Assembly (NCBI GenBank): GCA_017646785.1
Contig: JAGCLX010000037.1
Coordinates: 1 to 7,810, forward strand
DNA length: 7,810 nucleotides
Reading direction: 5' to 3'
DNA from: Alistipes sp.
Lineage (GTDB): Bacteria; Bacteroidota; Bacteroidia; Bacteroidales; Rikenellaceae
Both the position numbers and the translations under genes were made by a program. Below the pieces are notes generated by a model that did not search any database, was not told the origin of the DNA, and saw only the letters and a list, made by a program, of their open reading frames with translations. Each line of letters opens with the position of its first letter. The stretch's first letter is position 1. Shown here in pieces: positions 1-7,101 of this stretch.

Positions 1-148
1 CATAGTGACAAAAGAATATAAATATACTTTTGTATATCCCTCTGTGTGGCTAAATATCTATGGTCACACGCCTGGCCACATGTGCAGTTGAGCATGGCTT
101 GACGCATGGCTTTTTGGTGATTGTTGCCCGCGCTCCCAGGGTACAAAA
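1..148. other. Intergenic DNA, no supported gene
   Basis: I see no convincing gene here. Frame 2 on the + strand is open from the left edge to a stop at 89-91, and one - strand frame is open from about 149 off the left edge. Both are short, lack the codon bias of the pur genes and match no family I know. Visible details are a TACTTTTG sequence at 25-32 that fits the Bacteroidota -7 box but has no matching -33 box, a CAAAAG/CTTTTG dyad around 9-32, and a short direct repeat GCATGGCTT at 92-100 and 104-112. Single GTGAC (5-9) and GTCAC (63-67) words recall the arrays that follow. Confidence 0.6.
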
Positions 149-227
149 GTCACGTTGTCACAATGTCACAATGTCACAGGGGGTGGGGGTAGTGTGACAA
201 GTGTGACAAGGTGTGACAAGGTGTGAC
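149..227. repeat. Inverted repeat A of short tandem units with a G-rich loop
   Basis: The left arm has GTCAC at 149, 157, 165 and 173, an exact 8-bp period. The right arm has the complement GTGAC at 194, 203, 213 and 223, with 9-10 bp steps. Between them is a G-rich loop (179-192) containing GGGGTGGGGGT. The innermost pairing is TGTCACA (172-178) with TGTGACA (193-199), 7 bp, and the next units give similar 7-bp matches. A degenerate unit (GTCAAGG, 231-237) follows. The periods are not multiples of three, so this is not coding. The element could form a long interrupted hairpin in DNA or RNA, or be an array of binding sites. The function is unknown. Confidence 0.9.
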
Positions 228-248
228 AAGGTCAAGGTAGTCTAAAAA

Positions 249-346
249 ATCACAAAATCACGAAATCACGCAATCACGAGGGGTGGGGGTGGTGTGATTT
301 CTGTGATTTCTTGTGATAAGCGTGACAAGGGGTGACGAGGTGTGAT
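249..346. repeat. Inverted repeat B, diverged copy of A at a 100-bp offset
   Basis: This has the same layout as repeat A. ATCAC occurs at 249, 257, 265 and 273 (8-bp period), the loop GGGGTGGGGGT lies at 280-290, and right-arm units follow at 294, 303, 313, 322, 332 and 342. The first three right-arm units read GTGAT, which complements ATCAC. The next two read GTGAC and the last GTGAT. Every left-arm unit, the loop and the first three right-arm units sit exactly 100 bp from their counterparts in repeat A. The left-arm change from G to A is balanced by C to T in the right arm, so pairing is preserved. The right arm is longer than the left and grades into repeat C. Confidence 0.9.
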
Positions 347-350
347 AAGG

Positions 351-410
351 AAATTAAGGAATTTAAGGAATTTAAGGACGACCCCCCTAACCTCCCTAAC
401 CTCCTTAACT
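351..410. repeat. Inverted repeat C, 9-bp units TTAAGG / CCTAAC
   Basis: Three left units carry TTAAGG at 354, 363 and 372 (9-bp period). After a short centre (ACGACCCCCC) come three right units with TAAC cores at 388, 397 and 406, also 9 bp apart. The outermost pairing, TTAAGG (354-359) with CCTTAA (403-408), is perfect. The inner units pair with one mismatch each. Those mismatches become G·U wobbles if the - strand is transcribed, so a - strand RNA would fold better. The repeat follows B directly and shares its AAGG ending. Confidence 0.8.
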
Positions 411-484
411 CTCTCATAAAAAAAATCTCTCCCTCGGGGTTATCCGTAGCGCTGTCTGCGCCTTGTTGAAAAAAAGTTGATAAA

Positions 485-497
485 AGTGCGTAGCACT
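485..497. promoter_or_regulatory. Short dyad next to the -33 box, possible operator
   Basis: AGTGC (485-489) and GCACT (493-497) form a perfect 5-bp dyad around GTA. It lies 1 bp upstream of the proposed -33 box (499-502). Its place would suit a regulator binding site, or a tiny hairpin from read-through transcription. It does not match the E. coli PurR operator. No regulator is visible in this window. Confidence 0.25.
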
Positions 498-498
498 A

Positions 499-529
499 TT
501 TCTTATTTAAGAAATTTTTGTTACCTTTG
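499..529 (+). promoter_or_regulatory. Bacteroidota-type promoter for the pur operon
   Basis: TACCTTTG at 522-529 matches the Bacteroidota -7 consensus TAnnTTTG. Exactly 19 bp upstream is TTTC (499-502), one mismatch from the -33 consensus TTTG. Transcription would start around 534-538, giving a leader of about 200 nt before purE. I found no equally good match closer to purE. The start site is inferred from spacing, not observed. Confidence 0.6.
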
Positions 530-534
530 TTGCA

Positions 535-698
535 TGAATAAGTTTAGAGAAAATACCCCTGCGCAACTATCGCCACGATGCCAAGAGCATAAGGTGCAGA
601 TGAACGACGCTTGTGGTATGTCTAAAAAGTATAGCCGTAAAACGGGAAAATAGGGTATAGACCGCTGACTCTCAAATAGTTGGCGGTCGTTTGTTTTG
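535..698 (+). promoter_or_regulatory. Structured leader RNA, candidate riboswitch or attenuator
   Basis: The leader can fold as a closed domain. TTTAGA (543-548) pairs with TCTAAA (621-626), and ATACC (553-557) with GGTAT (615-619). Inside is a hairpin: CGCC (571-574) with GGTG (593-596), and ATGC (578-581) with GCAT (587-590) around the loop CAAGA. CTG (559-561) and CAG (597-599) can stack below it. A second small hairpin, CCGT (635-638) with ACGG (642-645), follows, then the terminator-like hairpin. GTCTA (620-624) can instead pair with TAGAC (658-662). That would break both the domain-closing stem and the base of the terminator, which is the logic of a switch. It does not match the purine, THF, TPP, cobalamin or PRPP classes as I know them. 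The folding was done by eye. Confidence 0.45.
660..698 (+). terminator. Intrinsic terminator hairpin in the purE leader
   Basis: GACCGCTGACT (660-670) pairs with AGTTGGCGGTC (678-688): 11 bp with two G·U wobbles and a 7-nt loop, CTCAAAT. A T-rich tail follows, GTTTGTTTTG (689-698). It lies downstream of the promoter and 38 nt upstream of the purE start, so it probably acts as an attenuator for the operon. The alternative is that it ends a separate small RNA starting near 535. Confidence 0.65.
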
Positions 699-736
699 AA
701 ATAATTAAGTAATTAACAAAATAAAAACTGAGAATT

Positions 737-1204
737 ATGAAAGTAGCAGTTATCATGGGTTCTACCAGCGACTGGGATGTTATGAAGGCCGCAGTCGAGA
801 CATTGGAGGAGTTGGGTATTGAGTATGAGAAGCGCGTTATTTCGGCGCACCGTACACCTCATCTTATGGTTGAGTATGCCGAGTCGGCACGCGAGCGTGG
901 CATCGGCGCTATCATCGCAGGTGCGGGTGGCGCAGCACACGTTGCAGGTGTCACTGCAGCCTTGACCACCGTTCCAGTCATCGGCGTGCCTATCAAGACC
1001 TCGGCACTCGGAGGCATGGACTCTTTGCTCTCTATCGTGCAGATGCCTGGTGGTATCCCCGTTTCGACCACAGCAATCAATGGTGCTAAGAATGCAGCAC
1101 TTATCGCAGCTTCGATTTTCGCACTCACCGACAAGGCTTTGGAGGAGCGTTTGATCGCCTTCCGCAAGGCGCAGACAGAGAAGGTGCTTGCTGCAGAGTT
1201 GTAA
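737..1204 (+). CDS. purE: N5-carboxyaminoimidazole ribonucleotide mutase PurE (class I)
   Basis: PurE moves the carboxyl group of N5-CAIR to carbon 4, giving CAIR. It is a cytosolic enzyme, octameric in known members. The 155-residue protein has the family landmarks: the nucleotide-binding start MGSTSDWD (7-14), SAHRTP (36-41) with the catalytic histidine H38, the glycine-rich AGAGGAAH loop near 61-68, and VQMPGGIPV followed by the INGAKNAAL helix. [14 protein letters not shown] and QMPxGIPV mark class I, which normally works with PurK. The eukaryote/Treponema class II has AGRSN and RMPSGI instead. PurK is not in this window. The usual AAHLPG reads AAHVAG here, a mild variation. The start at 737 gives the expected length and places MGSTSD near the N terminus. 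There is no Shine-Dalgarno sequence. This is the first gene of the operon. Confidence 0.97.
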   Translation: MKVAVIMGSTSDWDVMKAAVETLEELGIEYEKRVISAHRTPHLMVEYAESARERGIGAIIAGAGGAAHVAGVTAALTTVPVIGVPIKTSALGGMDSLLSIVQMPGGIPVSTTAINGAKNAALIAASIFALTDKALEERLIAFRKAQTEKVLAAEL

Positions 1205-1239
1205 TTTTCTTGTAAACCTACTAACAACAAAAAACGATT

Positions 1240-4200
1240 ATGAAGAATCGCCGCATATTTGTTGAGAAATATTCGCGTTTTCAGGTTGAAGCAGATACGT
1301 TGCGTAATGAGCTCAACACAAACCTCGGTTTGAACATCGAGCACTTGCGCTTTGTCAACGTATACGACCTTTTTGGCTTTTCGGACGAGCTTCTTGAGAA
1401 GAGCCGCTATAGTGTCTTTGGTGAGGTAGTCACCGACTCTGTTACCGACGAGTGCGACACCGAGGGCATGCCAGCTTTGGCTGTCGAGTTCTTGCCTGGT
1501 CAGTTCGACCAGCGTGCCGCTTCGGCTGTGGACTGTGTGCACCTTATCGAGCCTAATGCCGAGGTGAAGATTAAGTCATCACGCCTCTATATCTTCGATA
1601 AGAGTGTAGACGCTGCTGCTATGGCTCGCATCGAGAAGTACCTCATCAATGCCGTGGAGTCGCGCAAGAAGAACCTCGACGTGTTGTCGGATGCCGAGAG
1701 CGCAGAGATTAAGCCCGTAGCCGTATTGGAGGGCTTCCGCGATATGAAGGAGGAGGATTTGGCTCCCTACTGCAAGGCAAATGGCTTGGCTATGAATGCT
1801 GACGACCTTCGCGAGGTAGTTAACTACTTCCGCACCGAGGGCCGTGACCCCATCGAGACCGAGCTTCGCATCCTCGATACATACTGGAGCGACCACTGCC
1901 GTCACACCACCTTCACCACAGAGATTGAGGAGATTACCCTCGACGAGTCGTTCATGAAGGCTGAGTTCGAGGAGTCTTTGGCCTTGATGCGCAAGATACG
2001 CGAGGAGCTTGGTAGAGAGAATAAGAGCCTCTGCTTGATGGAGCTTGCAACGATTGGTGCTCGCTACCTCAAGAAGCAGGGCAAGCTCGATGATATGGAG
2101 CAGAGCGAGGAGAACAACGCATGCTCTATCTTCGTTAACGTAGACGTTGATGGCGTCATGGAGAAGTGGTTGTTGCAGTTCAAGAACGAGACCCACAACC
2201 ACCCCACAGAGATTGAGCCCTTCGGCGGTGCTTCGACATGTCTTGGTGGCGCTATCCGCGACCCATTGTCAGGCCGTAGCTACGTATATCAGGCTATGCG
2301 CGTGACGGGTGCTGGCGACATATATAAGCCCGTTGACCAGACCATGGAGGGTAAGCTTCCCCAGCGTATCATCTCTACAAAGGCTGCTGCCGGCTACTCA
2401 AGCTATGGTAACCAGATTGGCTTGGCTACGACACACGTTCGCGAGGTCTACCACCCCGACTATGTAGCAAAGCGCTTGGAGGTAGGTGCTGTTGTGGGTG
2501 CTGTTAAGGCAGATAACGTGCGCCGTGAGAGCCCCGCACCTGGCGATGTAGTGTTGTTGCTTGGTGGCCGCACTGGTCGTGATGGTGTTGGTGGCGCTAC
2601 AGGCTCATCAAAGGAGCACACGCTCACCTCGTTGGAGGAGTGTAGCTCTGAGGTACAGAAGGGTAATGCCCCTGAGGAGCGTAAGCTGGCTCGTCTGTTC
2701 CGCCGTGGCGATGTAACACGCTTGATTAAGAAGTCGAATGATTTTGGTGCTGGTGGTGTCAGCGTTGCTATTGGTGAGCTTACCGATGGTCTCGATATCT
2801 ACTTGGATAGAGTGCCAACCAAGTATAATGGATTAAACTTCTCGGAGCTCGCCATCTCGGAGTCGCAGGAGCGTATGAGCGTGGTTATCGAGCGCAAGGA
2901 TATGGAGACATTCATGGCCCTCTGCCACGAGGAGAACGTGGAGGTAACCTACGTTGCCGATGTCACCGATACACGCCGCATGCGTATGTACTGGGGTGAT
3001 AAGGTTGTTGTTGACCTTTCGCGCGACTTCATCGACTCGGCAGGTGCCAAGCACTACACTAAGGTGCGCATCGGCGGTGTCGATAATGTAAACCCCTTCG
3101 AGCGTAAGATTGAGGGCGCTACGACTACTAAGCGCATGAAGACCAACCTCTCTGACGACAATGTAGTGTCGCAGAAGGGTCTTATTGAGATGTTCGATTC
3201 TACTATCGGTGCTTCGACAGTCTTGATGCCTTATGGTGGTAAGACACAGTGCACCGAGACTCAGGTGTCAGTGCAGAAGTTGCCTGTTGGCGGTGGCTTT
3301 ACAAACACGGCAAGTATCATGGCGTATGGCTACAACCCCTTCATCGCTAAGTGGAGCCCCTATCATGGTGCTGCCTACGCTGTTGTTGACGCATGTGCAA
3401 AGGTTGTTGCTGCGGGTGCTCGCTACGACAAGATGCGCTTCTCATATCAGGAGTACTTCGAGCGTATGACCGACAGCAAGTCGTGGGGTAAGCCTATGGC
3501 GGCGTTGCTTGGTGCGTTGAAGATGCAGGTTGAGTTGGGCTTGCCCTCTATCGGTGGTAAGGACTCTATGAGCGGTACCTTCCGCGATATCAACGTGCCC
3601 CCTATGCTCATGGCATTCGGTATCACCACTGTCGATGCACGCACAGTTATCAGCCCCGAGTTCAAGGAGGCTGGCAATAAGATATATGTCATCCGCCACA
3701 CTCCCGAGTCTAACTACATGCCTTCGACTGAGTGCTTGAAGTCAAACTTCGACTTCGTATCGGAGAAGATTATGGAGGGCGACATCGTCGCTGCATGGGC
3801 TGTTGGCGCAGGTGGTGTTGCTGAGGGTGTCGCAAAGATGGCCTTCGGTAACAAGATAGGTGCAGCGTTGGAGTGCGACGAGCAGATGTTGTACAACTAC
3901 TCTTACGGCTCTATCGTTGTTGAGAGCCGCCGCACACTCAACCACCCATCTGCCGAGCTTATCGGTACAACTTCTGCCGAGGAGGCTATCTTCGTAAATG
4001 GTACACGCCTTCCTTTGGAGGAGCTCTTGGAGGCAAATACAGAGCGCTACACTAAGGTCTATGCAGACAAGGGTAAGGCAGGTGCTCCCACACGCGTAAG
4101 CGATGGCAAGGGCTTCGTTAAGAAGTACGAGGGTGCCGCAGTGGATAAGGTGAGAGTATACTTGCCCGTCTTCCCAGGTACCAACTGCGACTACGACACC

Positions 4201-4947
4201 GCGCGTGCCTTTAAGCGTGCAGGTGCCGAGGTTGTTATCTCAGTGTTCAAGAACCTCACTGGTACCGATGTGTTGGAGTCTATCAAGGAGATGACCGAGA
4301 ACATCGCACAGTGCCACATCATGGCTCTTAGCGGTGGTTTCTCTGCAGGTGACGAGCCAGATGGTAGCGGTAAGTTCATCGCCAACGTTCTTAATAATAA
4401 GGATGTGGCAGATGCTATCCACGCATTGTTGGACCGTGGTGGCTTGATGTTGGGTATCTGCAACGGCTTCCAGGCATTGGTTAAGTCGGGCTTGTTGCCC
4501 TATGGCCGCTTGGGTAAGGTCACTAAGGAGTCGCCCACATTGTTCCGCAACGACATCAACCGTCACATCTCACAGATTGTTTCAACACGCGTAGGTACCA
4601 CAGCGTCACCATGGTTGCAGTCGTTCACAGTAGGCGATGTTCACTCTATCGCCGTGAGCCACGGTGAGGGTAAGTTTGTTGTTAGCGACGTCATGGCCGA
4701 GGAGCTCTTCCGCAATGGCCAGGTAGCATTCCAGTATGTTGATGCCGAGAACCGTCCTACAACCGACTCGCCCTATAACCCTAACGGCTCAAGTTTCGGT
4801 ATCGAGGGCATTATAGACCCATCGGGTCAGATTCTCGGTAAGATGGGCCACACGGAGCGTTACGAGCGCGACCTCATGAAGAACATCCACGGCGAGAAGG
4901 TTCAGGATATCTTCTCTAACGCAGTTAACTACTTCCTTAACAGATAG
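1240..4947 (+). CDS. purL: Phosphoribosylformylglycinamidine synthase, single-chain PurL
   Basis: This enzyme converts FGAR, glutamine and ATP to FGAM. At 1235 residues it is the long form, which fuses what other bacteria encode as purS, purL and purQ. Residues ~1-90 are PurS-like. The first synthase half carries DTYWSDHCRHTTF (213-225), NETHNHPTEIEPFGG (316-330) and GGRTGRDG (442-449). The second half carries GGKDSMSG (772-779). From about 970 to the end is a class I glutamine amidotransferase: FPGTNCDYD, the nucleophile C1074 in LGICNGFQ, SHGEGKF at 1140-1146, and H1204/E1206 in MGHTER as the rest of the triad. E. coli PurL is about 1295 residues and has MPHPER there. DTYWSDHCRHTTF and MGHTER suggest the divergent single-chain branch of Clostridia and Bacteroidota. 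The frame is intact throughout. The start is 35 nt after purE. Confidence 0.97.
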   Translation: MKNRRIFVEKYSRFQVEADTLRNELNTNLGLNIEHLRFVNVYDLFGFSDELLEKSRYSVFGEVVTDSVTDECDTEGMPALAVEFLPGQFDQRAASAVDCVHLIEPNAEVKIKSSRLYIFDKSVDAAAMARIEKYLINAVESRKKNLDVLSDAESAEIKPVAVLEGFRDMKEEDLAPYCKANGLAMNADDLREVVNYFRTEGRDPIETELRILDTYWSDHCRHTTFTTEIEEITLDESFMKAEFEESLALMRKIREELGRENKSLCLMELATIGARYLKKQGKLDDMEQSEENNACSIFVNVDVDGVMEKWLLQFKNETHNHPTEIEPFGGASTCLGGAIRDPLSGRSYVYQAMRVTGAGDIYKPVDQTMEGKLPQRIISTKAAAGYSSYGNQIGLATTHVREVYHPDYVAKRLEVGAVVGAVKADNVRRESPAPGDVVLLLGGRTGRDGVGGATGSSKEHTLTSLEECSSEVQKGNAPEERKLARLFRRGDVTRLIKKSNDFGAGGVSVAIGELTDGLDIYLDRVPTKYNGLNFSELAISESQERMSVVIERKDMETFMALCHEENVEVTYVADVTDTRRMRMYWGDKVVVDLSRDFIDSAGAKHYTKVRIGGVDNVNPFERKIEGATTTKRMKTNLSDDNVVSQKGLIEMFDSTIGASTVLMPYGGKTQCTETQVSVQKLPVGGGFTNTASIMAYGYNPFIAKWSPYHGAAYAVVDACAKVVAAGARYDKMRFSYQEYFERMTDSKSWGKPMAALLGALKMQVELGLPSIGGKDSMSGTFRDINVPPMLMAFGITTVDARTVISPEFKEAGNKIYVIRHTPESNYMPSTECLKSNFDFVSEKIMEGDIVAAWAVGAGGVAEGVAKMAFGNKIGAALECDEQMLYNYSYGSIVVESRRTLNHPSAELIGTTSAEEAIFVNGTRLPLEELLEANTERYTKVYADKGKAGAPTRVSDGKGFVKKYEGAAVDKVRVYLPVFPGTNCDYDTARAFKRAGAEVVISVFKNLTGTDVLESIKEMTENIAQCHIMALSGGFSAGDEPDGSGKFIANVLNNKDVADAIHALLDRGGLMLGICNGFQALVKSGLLPYGRLGKVTKESPTLFRNDINRHISQIVSTRVGTTASPWLQSFTVGDVHSIAVSHGEGKFVVSDVMAEELFRNGQVAFQYVDAENRPTTDSPYNPNGSSFGIEGIIDPSGQILGKMGHTERYERDLMKNIHGEKVQDIFSNAVNYFLNR

Positions 4948-4955
4948 AGTCTACT

Positions 4956-5672
4956 ATGAAAGAGTTAGAGATGCTCTACGAAGGTAAGAGTAAGCAGATA
5001 TATAAGACCGATAGCGACGATAGGGTAGTTGTGCGCTTCAAGGATGATACCTCAGCGTTTTATGGTATCAAGCGTGCGACTATTGTGAACAAGGGTCGCT
5101 TGACCTGCGACATCTCATCCACCGTGCTTGAGTATATGAATAGCCACAACATCAACACGCACTTCATCGAGCGTGTTGGTGATGATGGCCAGTTGTGCCG
5201 CGTTGTTGAGCATGTTCCCGTAGAGGTTATTGTTCGTAATGTTGTTGCAGGCTCTATGGCAAAGCGCTTGGGCTTGGATGAGGGTATCATCCCCTCAAAC
5301 ACCATCTTTGACCTTGTGTTGCGTCGTAGCGACTTGGGTGACCCACTCATCAACGACCACCATGCAGTTGCGTTGGGTATGTTGAGCTATGAGGAGCTTG
5401 CTAAGATGTACGAGATGTCGGCAGCTATCAACCGTTGCCTTGTCGAGTTGTATGCTAAAGCGGGCATTACGGTTGTTGACTTCAAGATAGAGTTCGGCCG
5501 TGATGCTAATGGTGAGCTTGTCTTGGCCGACGAGTTGTCGCCCGACACCTGCCGCCTCTGGGATAAGGAGAGTGGTGAGCGCATGGATAAGGACCGTTTC
5601 CGTCGTGACTTGGGCCGCGTGCGCGAGACCTACGAGGAGGTTGCCCAGCGACTACACAACGCACTTAAATAA
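4956..5672 (+). CDS. purC: SAICAR synthetase PurC
   Basis: PurC joins CAIR and aspartate, using ATP, to make SAICAR, the step after PurE. The protein has 238 residues, close to the 237 of E. coli PurC. Visible motifs are LYEGKSKQIY (7-16) in the ATP-binding N-terminal lobe, RFKDDTSAF (27-35), the central EHVPVEVIVRNVVAGS stretch, NDHH (133-136), DFKIEFG (175-181), and the signature LADELSPDTCRLWD (190-203), which holds acidic metal/ATP-site residues. The start at 4956 lies 8 nt after the purL stop and puts the YEGKSK motif where it belongs. No Shine-Dalgarno sequence is seen, so translation may be coupled to purL. Nothing is missing or odd. Confidence 0.97.
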   Translation: MKELEMLYEGKSKQIYKTDSDDRVVVRFKDDTSAFYGIKRATIVNKGRLTCDISSTVLEYMNSHNINTHFIERVGDDGQLCRVVEHVPVEVIVRNVVAGSMAKRLGLDEGIIPSNTIFDLVLRRSDLGDPLINDHHAVALGMLSYEELAKMYEMSAAINRCLVELYAKAGITVVDFKIEFGRDANGELVLADELSPDTCRLWDKESGERMDKDRFRRDLGRVRETYEEVAQRLHNALK

Positions 5673-5680
5673 ATATAAGT

Positions 5681-7081
5681 ATGCTTAAGGATTCTTTAGA
5701 TATATATGGAGATGACCTACACGAGGAGTGTGGCGTCTTTGGAGTTTTTGGTGTGAATGATGCCCCCAACCTCGCATACTACGGCTTGCACGCACTGCAG
5801 CACCGTGGCCAGGAGGCATGTGGTATCTCTGCCTTCGATGGCGAGAAGCTCAACACCGTGAAGGGTGAGGGCCTCGTTACGGAGGTGTTCAACCAGCAGA
5901 AGCTCGACAAACTCAAGGGTCGCATCGCTATAGGTCATGTGCGCTATGCCACAACGGGTGGCGGCGGACTAAGCAACGTGCAGCCCTTCTCGTTCAACCA
6001 CCACACGGGTGACTTCGCCTTGGCACACAACGGTAACCTGGTTAACTCACGCGAGCTGGCCGAGTACCTCGAGATTAGAGGTAGCCTGTTCCACTCGACT
6101 TCGGATAGTGAGCTTCTGGCGCACCTTGTCAAGAAGGACAACCGCGAGGATAAGCGTATCGACAACATCATCGAGGCGTTGAACATGATTGAGGGTGCCT
6201 TCGCTTTCCTCATCATGACCAAGAACCGCATCTACGCCTGCCGCGATAAGCATGGCTTGCGTCCATTAGCTTTGGGTAAGCTTGGTGATGGCTATGTTGT
6301 CAGCTCGGAGACCTGCGCACTGGATATCGTCGGTGCTGAGTACATCCGCGATATAGAGCCAGGTGAGATTATCACCATCGACCACCACGGCATCCGCTCG
6401 AACCGCTATTCGCAGTATCAGCGCCACCTTATGTGCGCCATGGAGTATATCTACTTCGCTCGCCCCGATAGCGATATCGAGGGCTGCAACGTGCACTCCT
6501 TCCGTAAGCTTTCGGGTCGCTACCTCTATGAGCAGTGTCCCACTAAGGCCGATGTCGTTATCGGTGTTCCCGACTCAAGTATCAGCGCCGCTATCGGTTA
6601 CTCTGAGGCAAGTGGCATTCCATACGAGATGGGTCTTATCAAGAATAAGTATATCGCTCGTACCTTCATCCAGCCCTCGCAGGAGATGCGCGAGAAGGGT
6701 GTTCGCATGAAGCTCTCGGCTGTTCGCTCGCTGGTTAAGGGTAAGTCGGTGGTGCTTATCGACGACTCTATTGTGCGTGGTACCACTTCGTTGCGCATCG
6801 TGCGCTTGTTGAAGGAGGCGGGTGCTAAGGAGGTACACGTTCGCATCGCGAGCCCTGCAATCACCAACCCCTGCTTCTACGGTATCGACATGTCTACGCG
6901 CGAGGAGTTGCTCTGCGCACGCATGTCGAAGGAGGAGGCTTGCAAGGCTATCGAGGCCGACTCGTTGGAGTTCTTGTCGGAGGAGTCGTTGCTCAAGAGT
7001 GGCAACCGCTCGGAGTTGTGTATGGCATGTTTCAACGGCTGCTATCCTACGTCGTTGTATCGCAATAAGTTGAATAAATAA
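5681..7081 (+). CDS. purF: Amidophosphoribosyltransferase PurF (4Fe-4S, B. subtilis type)
   Basis: PurF commits PRPP to purine synthesis by making phosphoribosylamine from PRPP and glutamine. The 466-residue protein begins with a short 16-residue propeptide. Cleavage before C17 (EEC17GVFG) would expose the N-terminal nucleophile of the Ntn glutaminase domain. That domain shows LQHRGQE (39-45), GHVRYATTG (from 85) and AHNGN (115-119). The phosphoribosyltransferase domain has the PRPP loop [13 protein letters not shown] (357-369). Four cysteines match the B. subtilis iron-sulfur ligands: C252 in [10 protein letters not shown]398 in NPCFYG, and C447/C450 in CMAC. Counted from the mature N terminus, the first two fall at 236 and 382, exactly as in B. 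subtilis. In that family the cluster makes the enzyme oxygen-labile, and purine nucleotides inhibit it. The start is 8 nt after purC. Confidence 0.97.
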   Translation: MLKDSLDIYGDDLHEECGVFGVFGVNDAPNLAYYGLHALQHRGQEACGISAFDGEKLNTVKGEGLVTEVFNQQKLDKLKGRIAIGHVRYATTGGGGLSNVQPFSFNHHTGDFALAHNGNLVNSRELAEYLEIRGSLFHSTSDSELLAHLVKKDNREDKRIDNIIEALNMIEGAFAFLIMTKNRIYACRDKHGLRPLALGKLGDGYVVSSETCALDIVGAEYIRDIEPGEIITIDHHGIRSNRYSQYQRHLMCAMEYIYFARPDSDIEGCNVHSFRKLSGRYLYEQCPTKADVVIGVPDSSISAAIGYSEASGIPYEMGLIKNKYIARTFIQPSQEMREKGVRMKLSAVRSLVKGKSVVLIDDSIVRGTTSLRIVRLLKEAGAKEVHVRIASPAITNPCFYGIDMSTREELLCARMSKEEACKAIEADSLEFLSEESLLKSGNRSELCMACFNGCYPTSLYRNKLNK

Positions 7082-7101
7082 TAAAAAAACAATATAGAAT
7101 T

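Noticed and set aside
25..32. TACTTTTG as a second promoter
   Set aside because: It fits the -7 box, but there is no TTTG-like -33 box at 19 bp and no gene close downstream.
1..149. Open frames at the left edge (+ frame 2 to 91; - strand from an ATG at 107)
   Set aside because: They are about 29 and 35 codons, AT-rich and unlike the pur genes in codon use, with no recognisable domain. They could be chance openings, and the window edge prevents a decision.
172..199. CRP-type operator (TGTGA...TCACA)
   Set aside because: The half-sites are in the opposite order (TCACA first, then TGTGA), are many per arm, and are separated by a 14-nt G-rich loop instead of 6 bp.
388..404. Telomere-like TTAGGG repeats on the - strand
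   Set aside because: There are only two imperfect units, inside a bacterial inverted repeat. They are explained by repeat C.
149..410. CRISPR array
   Set aside because: The units are only 8-10 bp, adjacent and without unique spacers, and they are arranged as inverted repeats. No cas genes are present.
535..698. 6S RNA or another independent small RNA gene upstream of purE
   Set aside because: In some bacteria 6S RNA lies near pur genes, but the ends of this transcript do not pair into the long 6S-like rod. With no second promoter before purE, a leader is the simpler reading. It is not excluded.
859..1542. 227-codon ORF on the - strand
   Set aside because: It lies antisense across purE and the start of purL, both clearly real. 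Its sequence resembles no protein family and reflects the strong codon bias of the + strand.
4191..4566. Overlapping - strand ORFs within purL
   Set aside because: They are shadows of the PurL amidotransferase domain, with no independent support.
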